Source of the DNA: Dehalococcoidia bacterium
GTDB taxonomy: Bacteria > Chloroflexota > Dehalococcoidia > Dehalococcoidales > DAOWJC01
Assembly: GCA_030640595.1 (NCBI GenBank)
Contig: DAOWJC010000075.1
Span: 1 to 13,742, forward strand
Reading direction: 5' to 3'
DNA length: 13,742 bases
Every line of letters begins with the position of its first letter. Positions within the stretch are counted from its first letter, which is position 1. Below the pieces are notes generated by a model. That model had not been told where the DNA came from. It was given only the letters and a program-made list of their open reading frames with translations, and made no database searches. The translations under genes and the position numbers were made by a program. Shown piece by piece: positions 6,828 to 13,621 of this stretch.

Positions 6828-7559
6828 CTATGGAATATGATTGATTTGCACATACTTAGGTTCGTGGATTGGTATAATGATATCGGCCATCTTTTTAATT
6901 CTGAGAAGACTATCGTATACATCAAAGAGATTCACAAATACTCCGGGAGGAATGACGGGCATAATTTTATTAATGGGTTCAGGCGGTTCAAAATTTTCCT
7001 GAGTGCTACAGATGCCAGAAATAATGGCCACTCCTTGAGCAGTTTTGATACTGACTGACTGCCCTCCTGGCGTGTGTCCTGGAGTCTTGAGTATAGATAG
7101 GTCCTCAGAAATTCGCATGTCACCTTCTATTACCTCAAAGTCAAGACTTTGAAAAAATTCTGCTGGATATTGCGCAGCAACTGTTGGGTGAGGATTCAGA
7201 GCGAATTCTAGTTCATCCTTTTGAACTAAAAATCTAGCCTTTTTAAACTTGCGTGCCTGTGCCACATGGTCAGAATGAAGATGGGTAATTATTACCAGAT
7301 CAATATCGTCAGGGGTAAGCCCAATCTTATCTAAGCCAGACTCAAGCGGCTGAATTTGCTTCGTGGGCAGGCCTCTCTTCTCGGATAGATATTCAGCACT
7401 GACGCCTGCATCTACCAAGATTTTTTCCCCCGAACCTTCGATATACCAAACATAAACAACCTGTTCAAATGGCTGCCCGAAGTTCATTCTGTAAGTTATC
7501 ATTGATTTGTCAATTGTCATCTGAGCGAGTGGTATTGGCCGGATAACACAGTTAGCCAT
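6828..7559 (-). CDS. Metallo-beta-lactamase-fold hydrolase (N-acyl-homoserine-lactonase-like group)
   Basis: 243 residues with the metal motif HLHSDH at 93-98, His162 in PGHTPGG and a late His232 (IHEP). The order and length resemble the AHL-lactonase / AttM-like branch of the MBL superfamily, which opens lactones. The Asp that bridges the two metals (normally G-D-A in the strand after PGH) is absent: the sequence reads SGICS (181-185), so Cys184 or nothing takes its place. The ATG at 7559 is chosen because AAGGAGG (7571-7565) is 5 nt upstream; an ATG at 7589 would overlap the previous gene and place this site within the coding region. In context it could open a lactone made by one of the dehydrogenases. 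Quorum quenching is not supported by the surroundings. Confidence 0.88.
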   Translation of the reverse strand: MANCVIRPIPLAQMTIDKSMITYRMNFGQPFEQVVYVWYIEGSGEKILVDAGVSAEYLSEKRGLPTKQIQPLESGLDKIGLTPDDIDLVIITHLHSDHVAQARKFKKARFLVQKDELEFALNPHPTVAAQYPAEFFQSLDFEVIEGDMRISEDLSILKTPGHTPGGQSVSIKTAQGVAIISGICSTQENFEPPEPINKIMPVIPPGVFVNLFDVYDSLLRIKKMADIIIPIHEPKYVQINHIP

Positions 7560-7582
7560 TATGGCCTCCTTTCTCTCACTAG

Positions 7583-8440
7583 CTACCATCCGTGTTCCTC
7601 TGCTAGTTTTCTTGCCCTATCAAACATTATGTGTACCGGCGGTTCCTCGCCGGTAAATAGCCTGAACATGCCTATTAGCCCGCGAACTACCATGGGCAAC
7701 CCGTTCAGGCTTTGGGCTCCGGCTTCCCTAGCGATATTCAGGAGCGGGGTTTGCCCTGGCTTGTAGACTACGTCGTAGACCATTTGGCCTCTAGGGATTA
7801 ACCGCCCGATAGGACATTGTCCCTCAAGAGGGCCAAATTTCATTCCAAAGGGTGTGCAGTTGACCAAAAGGTCGCTATTCTGAATGGCCTCCTTAAGATG
7901 TTTATCCTCGTAACCCATAACTCGAACATCAGGGCATGGTTGCTTGAGGATTGAAGCTAAATCATATCCCCGGCTTAGAGTCCGATTAACTACGGTGATG
8001 GAGCTCATCCCTGCACTAGCTAGAGCAATACCACAGGCGCGAGCTGTACCCCCTGCCCCCAGGATAACCGCTCGTTTGCCTTTCGGCTCAAAGCCGCCCT
8101 CGTGGATTAAGGCTTGGAGAAAGCCGATGGCATCGGCATTGTGGCCGATAAGCTTACCTTCATACTTAAAAATGGTATTTATAGCTCCTATCCTTAGAGC
8201 TTGCTCATCAAGCCTATCTATAAATGGTATGACACTTTCTTTATAGGGCATCGTCACGATAGCCCCCAGCACTTCCTCCCTTCGAAAATAGTTGGCCACC
8301 CGCTGAAGTTCGGTGGCGTCTTCAAATTCCCATTCTTCGCAACAAGTGTCTAAATTGAGGTGGTCACAGGCGGCCTGCAAAACACCCCGGGCTGCAGTAT
8401 CCCTTACCGGATACCCGATAATATAAATATACTTTTTCAC
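7583..8440 (-). CDS. Shikimate/quinate dehydrogenase-like protein (divergent AroE paralogue)
   Basis: 285 residues, full length. The AroE fold is clear: IGYPV (8-12), VTMPYKE (62-68, catalytic Lys67), GAINTI (85-90, Asn88), NADAIGF (101-107, catalytic Asp103), the dinucleotide motif GAGGTA (128-133), NRT (152-154), LVNCTPFGM (192-200) and KPGQTPLL (227-234). NRT at the end of the second strand is typical of NADP-using members. However, the two Ser residues of S-x-S-P that hold the shikimate carboxylate are Thr15 and Ala17 here, the following Pro is Arg18, and the conserved Gln of the C-terminal M-x-x-Q-G motif is Arg253. It therefore probably oxidises a different hydroxyacid. GTG start with AGGAGG (8451-8446) 5 nt upstream. 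Biosynthetic AroE is unlikely: no other aromatic-pathway gene is present. Confidence 0.88.
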   Translation of the reverse strand: MKKYIYIIGYPVRDTAARGVLQAACDHLNLDTCCEEWEFEDATELQRVANYFRREEVLGAIVTMPYKESVIPFIDRLDEQALRIGAINTIFKYEGKLIGHNADAIGFLQALIHEGGFEPKGKRAVILGAGGTARACGIALASAGMSSITVVNRTLSRGYDLASILKQPCPDVRVMGYEDKHLKEAIQNSDLLVNCTPFGMKFGPLEGQCPIGRLIPRGQMVYDVVYKPGQTPLLNIAREAGAQSLNGLPMVVRGLIGMFRLFTGEEPPVHIMFDRARKLAEEHGW

Positions 8441-8530
8441 CTTTTCCTCCTGTACCTGCCATTATACGCCCGATTACCCCAGGGCTTCGTGGGAAGGGAA
8501 GTTAAAAATTAAGCGGTTAGTTCCCTCTAA
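8441..8530 (-). promoter_or_regulatory. Gap with possible internal promoter before the AroE-like gene
   Basis: This 90-nt gap is one of the larger ones in the operon. On the minus strand it contains an exact TATAAT (8466-8461), 20 nt upstream of the GTG's start region, and a strong AGGAGG (8451-8446). No good -35 box lies 16-18 nt further upstream, so a second promoter is only possible. A short AGGGAA/TTCCCT pair near 8495-8516 could form a weak hairpin after the SDR gene. Confidence 0.3.
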
Positions 8531-9490
8531 CTAGCCGGCTCTACCGGCTCTAACTTCCTTGATAAAGTCCTTCACCATCTCATCTAAGAGATAGCGAGGC
8601 TGATAGCCAAAGTCCTCAAAGGCTACGGTGTTATCCATCTCGTAGTTAATACTGCTGTTGGCTAGCCTCATCTGTTCACTTTTATCCCAGTCAAAGGTTA
8701 TCTGAGCATCGGGGATATGCTTCTTTATGGTCTCAGCCACCCCGGTAAGGGTTGCCATGAAGCCATGGGCGTTGTAGACCCTCTGCCTTAACTTGCTTTC
8801 ATTAGCCCTTCTGAGGTCAATCAGGGCCCGAACAGCGTCTTTGATGTAGATATAGGCACACGGGCTTGTCGGGTCAGAGTGAGCGGTATAGGGTTTGCCC
8901 TGAGCAGTTCTTTCTATGATACCTGACCAGTCACCGTAATAGTAAGATATTTGGCGGGTTGGTCCGACTATCATAGCATATCTAACAGCGCGGAAATTGA
9001 CACTATACTGCCTGTGATATTGCTCGCCCAGCCGCTCGCAGCATACCTTGGTAGTGCTGTACATGTTTTCGGTTTTCTGCGGGGTATCGTTGTAGACGTT
9101 CCTGGGCGGGTTGGCGATACCATAGGTAGCTCCGGAGCTGACAAAGATAACGTCTTTTATACCAAGAATACGGGCTGCCTCCAAGACGTTCATCGTCCCC
9201 ACAACGTTTACCCTGAATCCAGCCATGGCGTTCTCATCGCAGTCCTTGCTTAGTAGGGCAGCGGCGTGGTATATGCAATTAACATTATATTTCTTTGCTG
9301 CCTCAACAACATGCATCGAGTTACCGATATCGCTGCTGAAAATTTCCACCTTGCCCTTAAGGTCAGCAGCACTAGGCGGCAACTCCCTTCTCCTCTGGAA
9401 GAGGACTACTTCCTCGCCATCAGCCAGCAACTCCCTCGCCAGGTAGAGTCCAAAGAAACCCATACCACCGGTTACCAGATTTTTTGCCAT
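8531..9490 (-). CDS. NAD-dependent epimerase/dehydratase-family SDR
   Basis: A 319-residue extended short-chain dehydrogenase. TGGMGFFG (7-14) is the nucleotide-binding glycine motif. HAAA (75-78), Ser118-Ser119 in VSSGATYG and the catalytic pair Tyr144/Lys148 (YSTTK) complete the active site. The C-terminal half is the variable substrate-binding domain. Family members include UDP-sugar epimerases and dehydratases and uronate dehydrogenase. No sugar-nucleotide genes are nearby, so oxidation or epimerisation of a free sugar acid or hydroxyacid is more likely here. The ATG has AGGAGA at 9500-9495, within the 12-nt gap after the cyclase-family gene, so the two are tightly coupled. Which reaction it performs cannot be told from sequence. 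Confidence 0.9.
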   Translation of the reverse strand: MAKNLVTGGMGFFGLYLARELLADGEEVVLFQRRRELPPSAADLKGKVEIFSSDIGNSMHVVEAAKKYNVNCIYHAAALLSKDCDENAMAGFRVNVVGTMNVLEAARILGIKDVIFVSSGATYGIANPPRNVYNDTPQKTENMYSTTKVCCERLGEQYHRQYSVNFRAVRYAMIVGPTRQISYYYGDWSGIIERTAQGKPYTAHSDPTSPCAYIYIKDAVRALIDLRRANESKLRQRVYNAHGFMATLTGVAETIKKHIPDAQITFDWDKSEQMRLANSSINYEMDNTVAFEDFGYQPRYLLDEMVKDFIKEVRAGRAG

Positions 9491-9502
9491 GTTATCTCCT
9501 CC

Positions 9503-10267
9503 CTAATCTTTAATAAAAGCAACCGCGCGCACCCAGCCAGCACCACCCCTTTCGACCTTTATCGGGAAAGCACACACTGTAAAGCCAAAATGGGGCAGGA
9601 GGTCAAGGTTAGTCAGCCACTCTATTATACACATACCTTTTTCCCCAGCAGCGCGATGCCCTTGCATATATTTGCCCCGTCTCAGCCCTTTCTGAATGTC
9701 GGCTATCTGCATTGGAGACGGGCGATCCCAAATAGCGGCATCAGTGCCGACCACCCTGATACCATGCTCACCCAGCCACCGGGTCGCCTCACGAGTCATG
9801 CCAGCATTCATAGTCTCACACCCCGGCTGGCCATAATAGGCAGCGGCTCCAGTCTTAATCAGGACAATATCCATTGGTTTGAGAGTATATCCGATCTCTT
9901 CCAGTGCTTGTTGCACTTCTCCATCGGTAATATCCTCTCCTGGCTTTTTCCAGCTCAGGTCAAGCCACACTCCGTCGCCAAAGCACCACTCGAGAGGTAC
10001 CTCATCGATGGTCATGGCTGGCTTTCCCTCGGCTATCTCGTCATAATGCCAAGGTGCGTCAAGATGAGTTCCGGTGTGGCAGTTCAGATAGGTGAACTCC
10101 TCCATAGCATTGGCTTTGCCGCCGATATCCTCCGGGTTAATGCCAAATCTCTCGGCTAGAGCCTTGGCCCGGGTTCGATGGTCAATATAGGTTATCTGGG
10201 CTGGCATGCCGAAGGCACCGTCATTAATTATTGGTAAACTCAGGTCTACAATACGATAACCTTTCAC
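9503..10267 (-). CDS. Cyclase-family metal-dependent hydrolase (kynurenine formamidase-like)
   Basis: 254 residues from the chosen start. The defining motif HTGTHLDAPWH (64-74) supplies His64, His68, Asp70 and His74 for metal binding and catalysis. GTDAAIWD (174-181) and IIEWLTNLDLLP (214-225) match the later family blocks. The family (cyclase, Pfam PF04199) includes kynurenine formamidase, isatin hydrolase and related amide, ester or lactone hydrolases. The GTG at 10267 is preferred because AGGAG (10277-10273) lies exactly 5 nt upstream; the TTG at 10288 would put that site inside the gene and adds seven residues with no family match. It is the first enzyme gene after the transporter, so it may act early on the imported compound. 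The substrate is unknown. Confidence 0.9.
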   Translation of the reverse strand: MKGYRIVDLSLPIINDGAFGMPAQITYIDHRTRAKALAERFGINPEDIGGKANAMEEFTYLNCHTGTHLDAPWHYDEIAEGKPAMTIDEVPLEWCFGDGVWLDLSWKKPGEDITDGEVQQALEEIGYTLKPMDIVLIKTGAAAYYGQPGCETMNAGMTREATRWLGEHGIRVVGTDAAIWDRPSPMQIADIQKGLRRGKYMQGHRAAGEKGMCIIEWLTNLDLLPHFGFTVCAFPIKVERGGAGWVRAVAFIKD

Positions 10268-10324
10268 TGTTTCTCCTTTCTTCACCAACCATTGTCATAC
10301 GAGAGATACTATTAATCTCTGGCT

Positions 10325-11644
10325 CTACTTTATCATCTGGTTAGGTAGCCAGACAGCTAACTCAGGGACTAAGAAGACTATAATCATGACCACCGTCATT
10401 ATCAGTACGTAAGGTATGATAGACCGATAGATATCCATCATAGTTACTCCAGGGATGTTTAGCCCCTTGAAAAAGAACAGGACCATGCCGAAGGGAGGCG
10501 TCATAATGCCGATTAGGAGGTCCATGGTGAACAGCAGGCCGAACCATAGCAGGTCAAGCCCCAGGGCAAGGATGATGGGATAAAAGATGGGCAGAAAGAT
10601 GACAGCAATGGGGGTGGCATCAATAAACATCCCCAGAATATAGACCAGGCCTAGTATTCCAATTACAATAACCCAGGGTTCCACTGCCAATCCCAGCAGC
10701 AAGTCGCCCACGTAGGACTGCACGCCCATAACCCCAATGAGCTGGGAGAAGCATGCACCAGTAGCCAGGAGCCACATTAGCATGGCAGTTATTCTGAGGG
10801 TGGTCATTATTGCCCTCTGCAGGTTCTTCAAGGTCAGGTTACGGTAGATAGCCGCACAGATTAAAGCACCGAAAGCCCCAACACCGCCAGCCTCGCTGGG
10901 GGTAGCCACACCGAGGTAGATAAGGCCCAGAACCAGGAAGATTAAGAGGATAGGCAATATCGACATAGAAAGTGCCCTGAACTTCTCTCCCCAGCCAACC
11001 CGCTCCTCCACCGGTATTGGCGGACCCATCCTGGGGTTCTTCCAGCACCTTATACCAATATACGAAATGTAACCCAGTGATGTTATTAACCCAGGAATTA
11101 TGCCGGCGATAAAGAGCTTGCCTATGGAGATAACACTGACAGCAGCAACAATAATCATCACCACGCTGGGGGGGATTAGCGGCCCCAGGCTTCCCCCGGC
11201 GGGAATGGCACCGATAATCATTCTCTTGTCGTAGCCACGCTTCTCCATCTCTGGATAGGCTAGCATGCCCATGGTCAGGGTGGCGGTGGCTGACGAACCG
11301 GTCATGGCGGCTATAACAGTAGCGATGGCTAGCGTGCCCATGGCCAGCCCGCCTCTTAGACCAGCCATCCATTTATGCATCATGTCGTACATGGCGCTAC
11401 CCAAACCTGACATTTCAAGAACGGCTGCCATGAAGATGAACGTCGGCAGAGCAATGAAGATATCTTTAGTTATGTAGGTAAAGGTGACAATTGCCATTGA
11501 GGTAATGGCCGCCGGCCCCCTGAGAATCCAAAAGCCGATAGCCGATAGGCTTAACAGGACAAAGGCAACAGGCAACCCTGTTAGCAGCATTAGCAGCATA
11601 ACGCCGAGGATTATTATGCTTAGTAATCCAACATCAATGTTCAC
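10325..11644 (-). CDS. dctM: TRAP transporter large permease, DctM family
   Basis: A 439-residue, highly hydrophobic membrane protein with about a dozen predicted membrane spans. It is the ion-coupled permease of a tripartite ATP-independent periplasmic transporter. Family blocks are LPVAFVLLSLSAIGFW at 24-39, GSSATA (116-121), MEKRGYD (133-139) and GSLGPLIPPS (151-160). The start is GTG at 11644, overlapping the TGA stop of the small-permease gene as GTGA, a classical coupling of the two membrane subunits. TRAP systems use a sodium or proton gradient to import carboxylic acids. Specificity is set by the binding protein, not by this subunit. Confidence 0.96.
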   Translation of the reverse strand: MNIDVGLLSIIILGVMLLMLLTGLPVAFVLLSLSAIGFWILRGPAAITSMAIVTFTYITKDIFIALPTFIFMAAVLEMSGLGSAMYDMMHKWMAGLRGGLAMGTLAIATVIAAMTGSSATATLTMGMLAYPEMEKRGYDKRMIIGAIPAGGSLGPLIPPSVVMIIVAAVSVISIGKLFIAGIIPGLITSLGYISYIGIRCWKNPRMGPPIPVEERVGWGEKFRALSMSILPILLIFLVLGLIYLGVATPSEAGGVGAFGALICAAIYRNLTLKNLQRAIMTTLRITAMLMWLLATGACFSQLIGVMGVQSYVGDLLLGLAVEPWVIVIGILGLVYILGMFIDATPIAVIFLPIFYPIILALGLDLLWFGLLFTMDLLIGIMTPPFGMVLFFFKGLNIPGVTMMDIYRSIIPYVLIMTVVMIIVFLVPELAVWLPNQMIK

Positions 11645-12144
11645 CGCTTAGCTACTCCGCTGAGCAGGGTAATAATATTACGGACCCAGCCGGCTATCCC
11701 CTCAAGGAGCATGGCTCCGATGCCAATTGCCATTACCACTTTTAGGGGATAGGTAGGAGGCGCAAAGGTAGAGGTGAACTCTTCCCTAATCAGTACCGAG
11801 TGCCAGGCATATAGTGACACACGCCATAGAAGTAGGGCGATACCACCAATAAGGAAGATGCCCATAATTACATCTAATAGCGCTCTCCTCCTTATAGGGA
11901 GCCTATTCACCAGTATGTCTACTGAAACATGCCCTCTGTGAAGCAGGGCATAGCCCCCTCCCAGGACAACAATCGCCCCCTGTAGCTGCACATTAACATC
12001 CCAGACCCATATGGTGGGCATATTGAACACATATCTGAGGGTGACATCAAACACCACCAAGAGTGTTAGCGGGATAATTAACCAAGCAACGATTTTGCCC
12101 ATCCATTCATTTATGGTATCAATGGCATGGAGGACTTTTCCCAT
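11641..12144 (-). CDS. dctQ: TRAP transporter small permease, DctQ family
   Basis: A 167-residue membrane protein with four predicted spans (about 18-40, 54-70, 89-113 and 132-155), the usual DctQ layout. The loop after the second span reads HRGHVSVDI (69-77), matching the family R-G-x-x-V-D pattern. The ATG is preceded by AAGGA 6 nt upstream. It lies between the binding-protein gene, from which it is separated by a strong hairpin, and the large permease, which it overlaps by 4 nt. It is the accessory membrane subunit that binds DctM. Confidence 0.94.
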   Translation of the reverse strand: MGKVLHAIDTINEWMGKIVAWLIIPLTLLVVFDVTLRYVFNMPTIWVWDVNVQLQGAIVVLGGGYALLHRGHVSVDILVNRLPIRRRALLDVIMGIFLIGGIALLLWRVSLYAWHSVLIREEFTSTFAPPTYPLKVVMAIGIGAMLLEGIAGWVRNIITLLSGVAKR

Positions 12145-12166
12145 ATTTATTCCTTGCGACAGGATT

Positions 12167-12198
12167 GAGGGTTGTGGCGGCTTGCCGCCACAACCCTC
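12167..12198 (-). terminator. Intercistronic hairpin between dctP and dctQ (partial terminator or mRNA stabiliser)
   Basis: A perfect 14-bp GC-rich stem (12167-12180 with 12185-12198) with a 4-nt loop starts 15 nt after the dctP stop. No U-run follows on the transcribed strand, so it is unlikely to end transcription fully. Such hairpins after binding-protein genes often protect the upstream mRNA and give an excess of binding protein over permease. That role is inferred here from position. Confidence 0.75.
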
Positions 12199-12213
12199 TT
12201 TCAGGCTGTGGGG

Positions 12214-13347
12214 TTACAGTTTCCCGTGCTCTTTGAGTTGCGTCTTTATTATTTCCGTGAGTTCTTCACACAGTGGAGTCTTGCTGGCAAACTCAGGCCA
12301 GATCTGCTCCATACAGTCTACCCTGATCTTGCTCATAACCTCGTCGCTCCACCTCCAGGTCGTGAGTCCATGCTCTTCCACATGGTAGCCCAGACAGTAG
12401 TACTGCTGCTCCAGTAGCTCAAGGCCAGCCACAGTGAAGTGATACTCAGTCTCTCTATCAAGTAGTGCCCGGATATCATCGGGCAGCTCATTCCAGCTAT
12501 CCATGTTGATGAGGAGACCGTTGATGATGGCATTCTCGTTAGTGACAAAGTGGTCTACTACCTCATAGAGCTTAATGGTGTCCAGTGACTGGGCACCGGT
12601 GAAGACACCTTCGATAGTACCCAGTTTCATAGCCATATAGCATTCAGCGTAGGGTAGCGCCACCGAGGCACCCCCGATTACGTCCACGTACCTGCCCCAT
12701 CCACCAGGAGCCCTTATCTTGCGCCCCTTGACAGCTTCCGGACCTGGTAACGGGAAAGAGGCCATTACGTTCAAAACCTCCAAACTTACAGCTGGGAAGA
12801 ACTTTATGTTATACGCTTCATAAAGCGGGGTAATCTTCTCCAAAAGCCCGTAATTATACCAGGCATCCCAGAACTCACCTATGCTCGTCCAGCTCATGGG
12901 TAGGCCGCCAGCAACATACATTTCGGGCATCGTTCCGGCATACCAGCCAGGGCACCCAAACCAGCACTCGACTACTCCTGTGCCGATGGCAGAGAGTGCC
13001 TCAGGGCCAGGGAAAGCCGCATCTGGCATGATAAACTCCACTTTGAGCCGCCCATCGGTAGCCTCCTCTACCCAGTCAGCCCAGCCGTGCGACCACACCA
13101 TATGATAAGCATAGGGCTTATAGGGGCCAAACGGCTCTGCGGGGGCGATATGAAGCTGCATAGTCCATTCAGCGACCGCTAGCTCTGGAGCTGGTGCCGG
13201 AGTTGGGGCTGGTGCTGGTGCCGGTGCTGGCGCTGGCGCCGGGGCAGGTGCTGGTGCCGGAGCTGGGGCTGGTGCCGGACAGCCGACAGCCACCAAGCTG
13301 ATGGCTAACAACAACGCCAACGGGATTAACAAGATTTTCTTTTTCAT
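12214..13347 (-). CDS. dctP: TRAP transporter substrate-binding lipoprotein, DctP family
   Basis: 377 residues. The N-terminus is a lipoprotein signal peptide: basic MKKK, a hydrophobic stretch and lipobox AVGC with Cys23 as the lipidated residue. Residues 24-54 are an almost pure Pro-Ala repeat, a flexible tether from the membrane. The mature domain from about 58 has DctP features: GRLKVEF (99-105), the motif KGRKIRAPGG with Arg212 (normally salt-bridged to the substrate carboxylate), MKLGTIEGVFTG (240-251), and a C-terminal helical region with NMDSWNELP. It captures the substrate outside the cytoplasmic membrane for DctQM. The ATG has AAGGAG (13362-13357) 9 nt upstream, and this gene opens the operon. 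Substrate: probably an organic acid. Confidence 0.95.
   Translation of the reverse strand: MKKKILLIPLALLLAISLVAVGCPAPAPAPAPAPAPAPAPAPAPAPAPTPAPAPELAVAEWTMQLHIAPAEPFGPYKPYAYHMVWSHGWADWVEEATDGRLKVEFIMPDAAFPGPEALSAIGTGVVECWFGCPGWYAGTMPEMYVAGGLPMSWTSIGEFWDAWYNYGLLEKITPLYEAYNIKFFPAVSLEVLNVMASFPLPGPEAVKGRKIRAPGGWGRYVDVIGGASVALPYAECYMAMKLGTIEGVFTGAQSLDTIKLYEVVDHFVTNENAIINGLLINMDSWNELPDDIRALLDRETEYHFTVAGLELLEQQYYCLGYHVEEHGLTTWRWSDEVMSKIRVDCMEQIWPEFASKTPLCEELTEIIKTQLKEHGKL
13185..13279 (-). repeat. Pro-Ala codon repeat in the dctP linker
   Basis: The DNA encoding residues 24-54 of the binding protein is an imperfect 6-bp repeat (CCN-GCN), GC-rich and low in complexity, with one Thr codon. Codon third positions vary, so it is not a pure microsatellite and has probably been kept by selection on the protein. 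Length differences between strains would be expected. Confidence 0.8.
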
Positions 13348-13621
13348 CTAAAAAAACTCCTTCATTTAGATTTTGTCTGCTAAAATTACTCTAAACTACC
13401 TCATTTCTCACCTCTTTCCGAGTATATTTCAACACGGGATGCCACTTGCCCGATTATAGCTGAGGCACCACACGGGAGGGGGGAGGAAAATGTTGAGAAA
13501 ATCCTCGCCTCAGTTTCCCCTGGCAGAGCCCGCCTACACTTAGTTTCCATATCCTCCCGCCTTAGAAAACCGAACGCATTATTTCCCCCTGAATCGCAGC
13601 GCCAGCCCCAGCACCAAAGCT
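13348..13621 (-). promoter_or_regulatory. Operon promoter and leader region
   Basis: This 274-bp stretch holds no gene. Reading the minus strand, an exact TATAAT (13458-13453) is the best -10 box; no clear TTGACA lies 16-18 nt before it, so an activator or another sigma factor may be needed. A second -10-like TATACT is at 13426-13421. Each is preceded by the word TCCCGTGT (minus 13477-13470 and 13439-13432). A 7-nt inverted repeat (13460-13466, 13507-13513) abuts the TATAAT box and could be an operator. The word TTTCCCCTGGCAG (plus strand, 13514-13526) is shared with 707-719. No regulator gene is present in the window. Confidence 0.5.

Noticed and set aside
6828..7559. Quorum-quenching AHL lactonase assignment
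   Set aside because: The fold group fits, but the bridging Asp is missing and the operon is catabolic with no signalling genes.
7560..7589. Upstream ATG at 7589 for the MBL-fold gene, overlapping the AroE-like gene
   Set aside because: The strong AAGGAGG at 7571-7565 would fall inside the coding region; it is correctly spaced for the ATG at 7559.
9266..10159. Long plus-strand open frame (297 codons) opposite the SDR and cyclase-family genes
   Set aside because: It is antisense to two genes with clear family motifs and its translation shows no domain-like pattern, so it is a shadow frame.
13185..13279. Assembly slippage or frameshift in the Pro-Ala tract of dctP
   Set aside because: The reading frame continues intact into a normal DctP domain, codon third positions vary, and such linkers are natural in lipoproteins of this kind.
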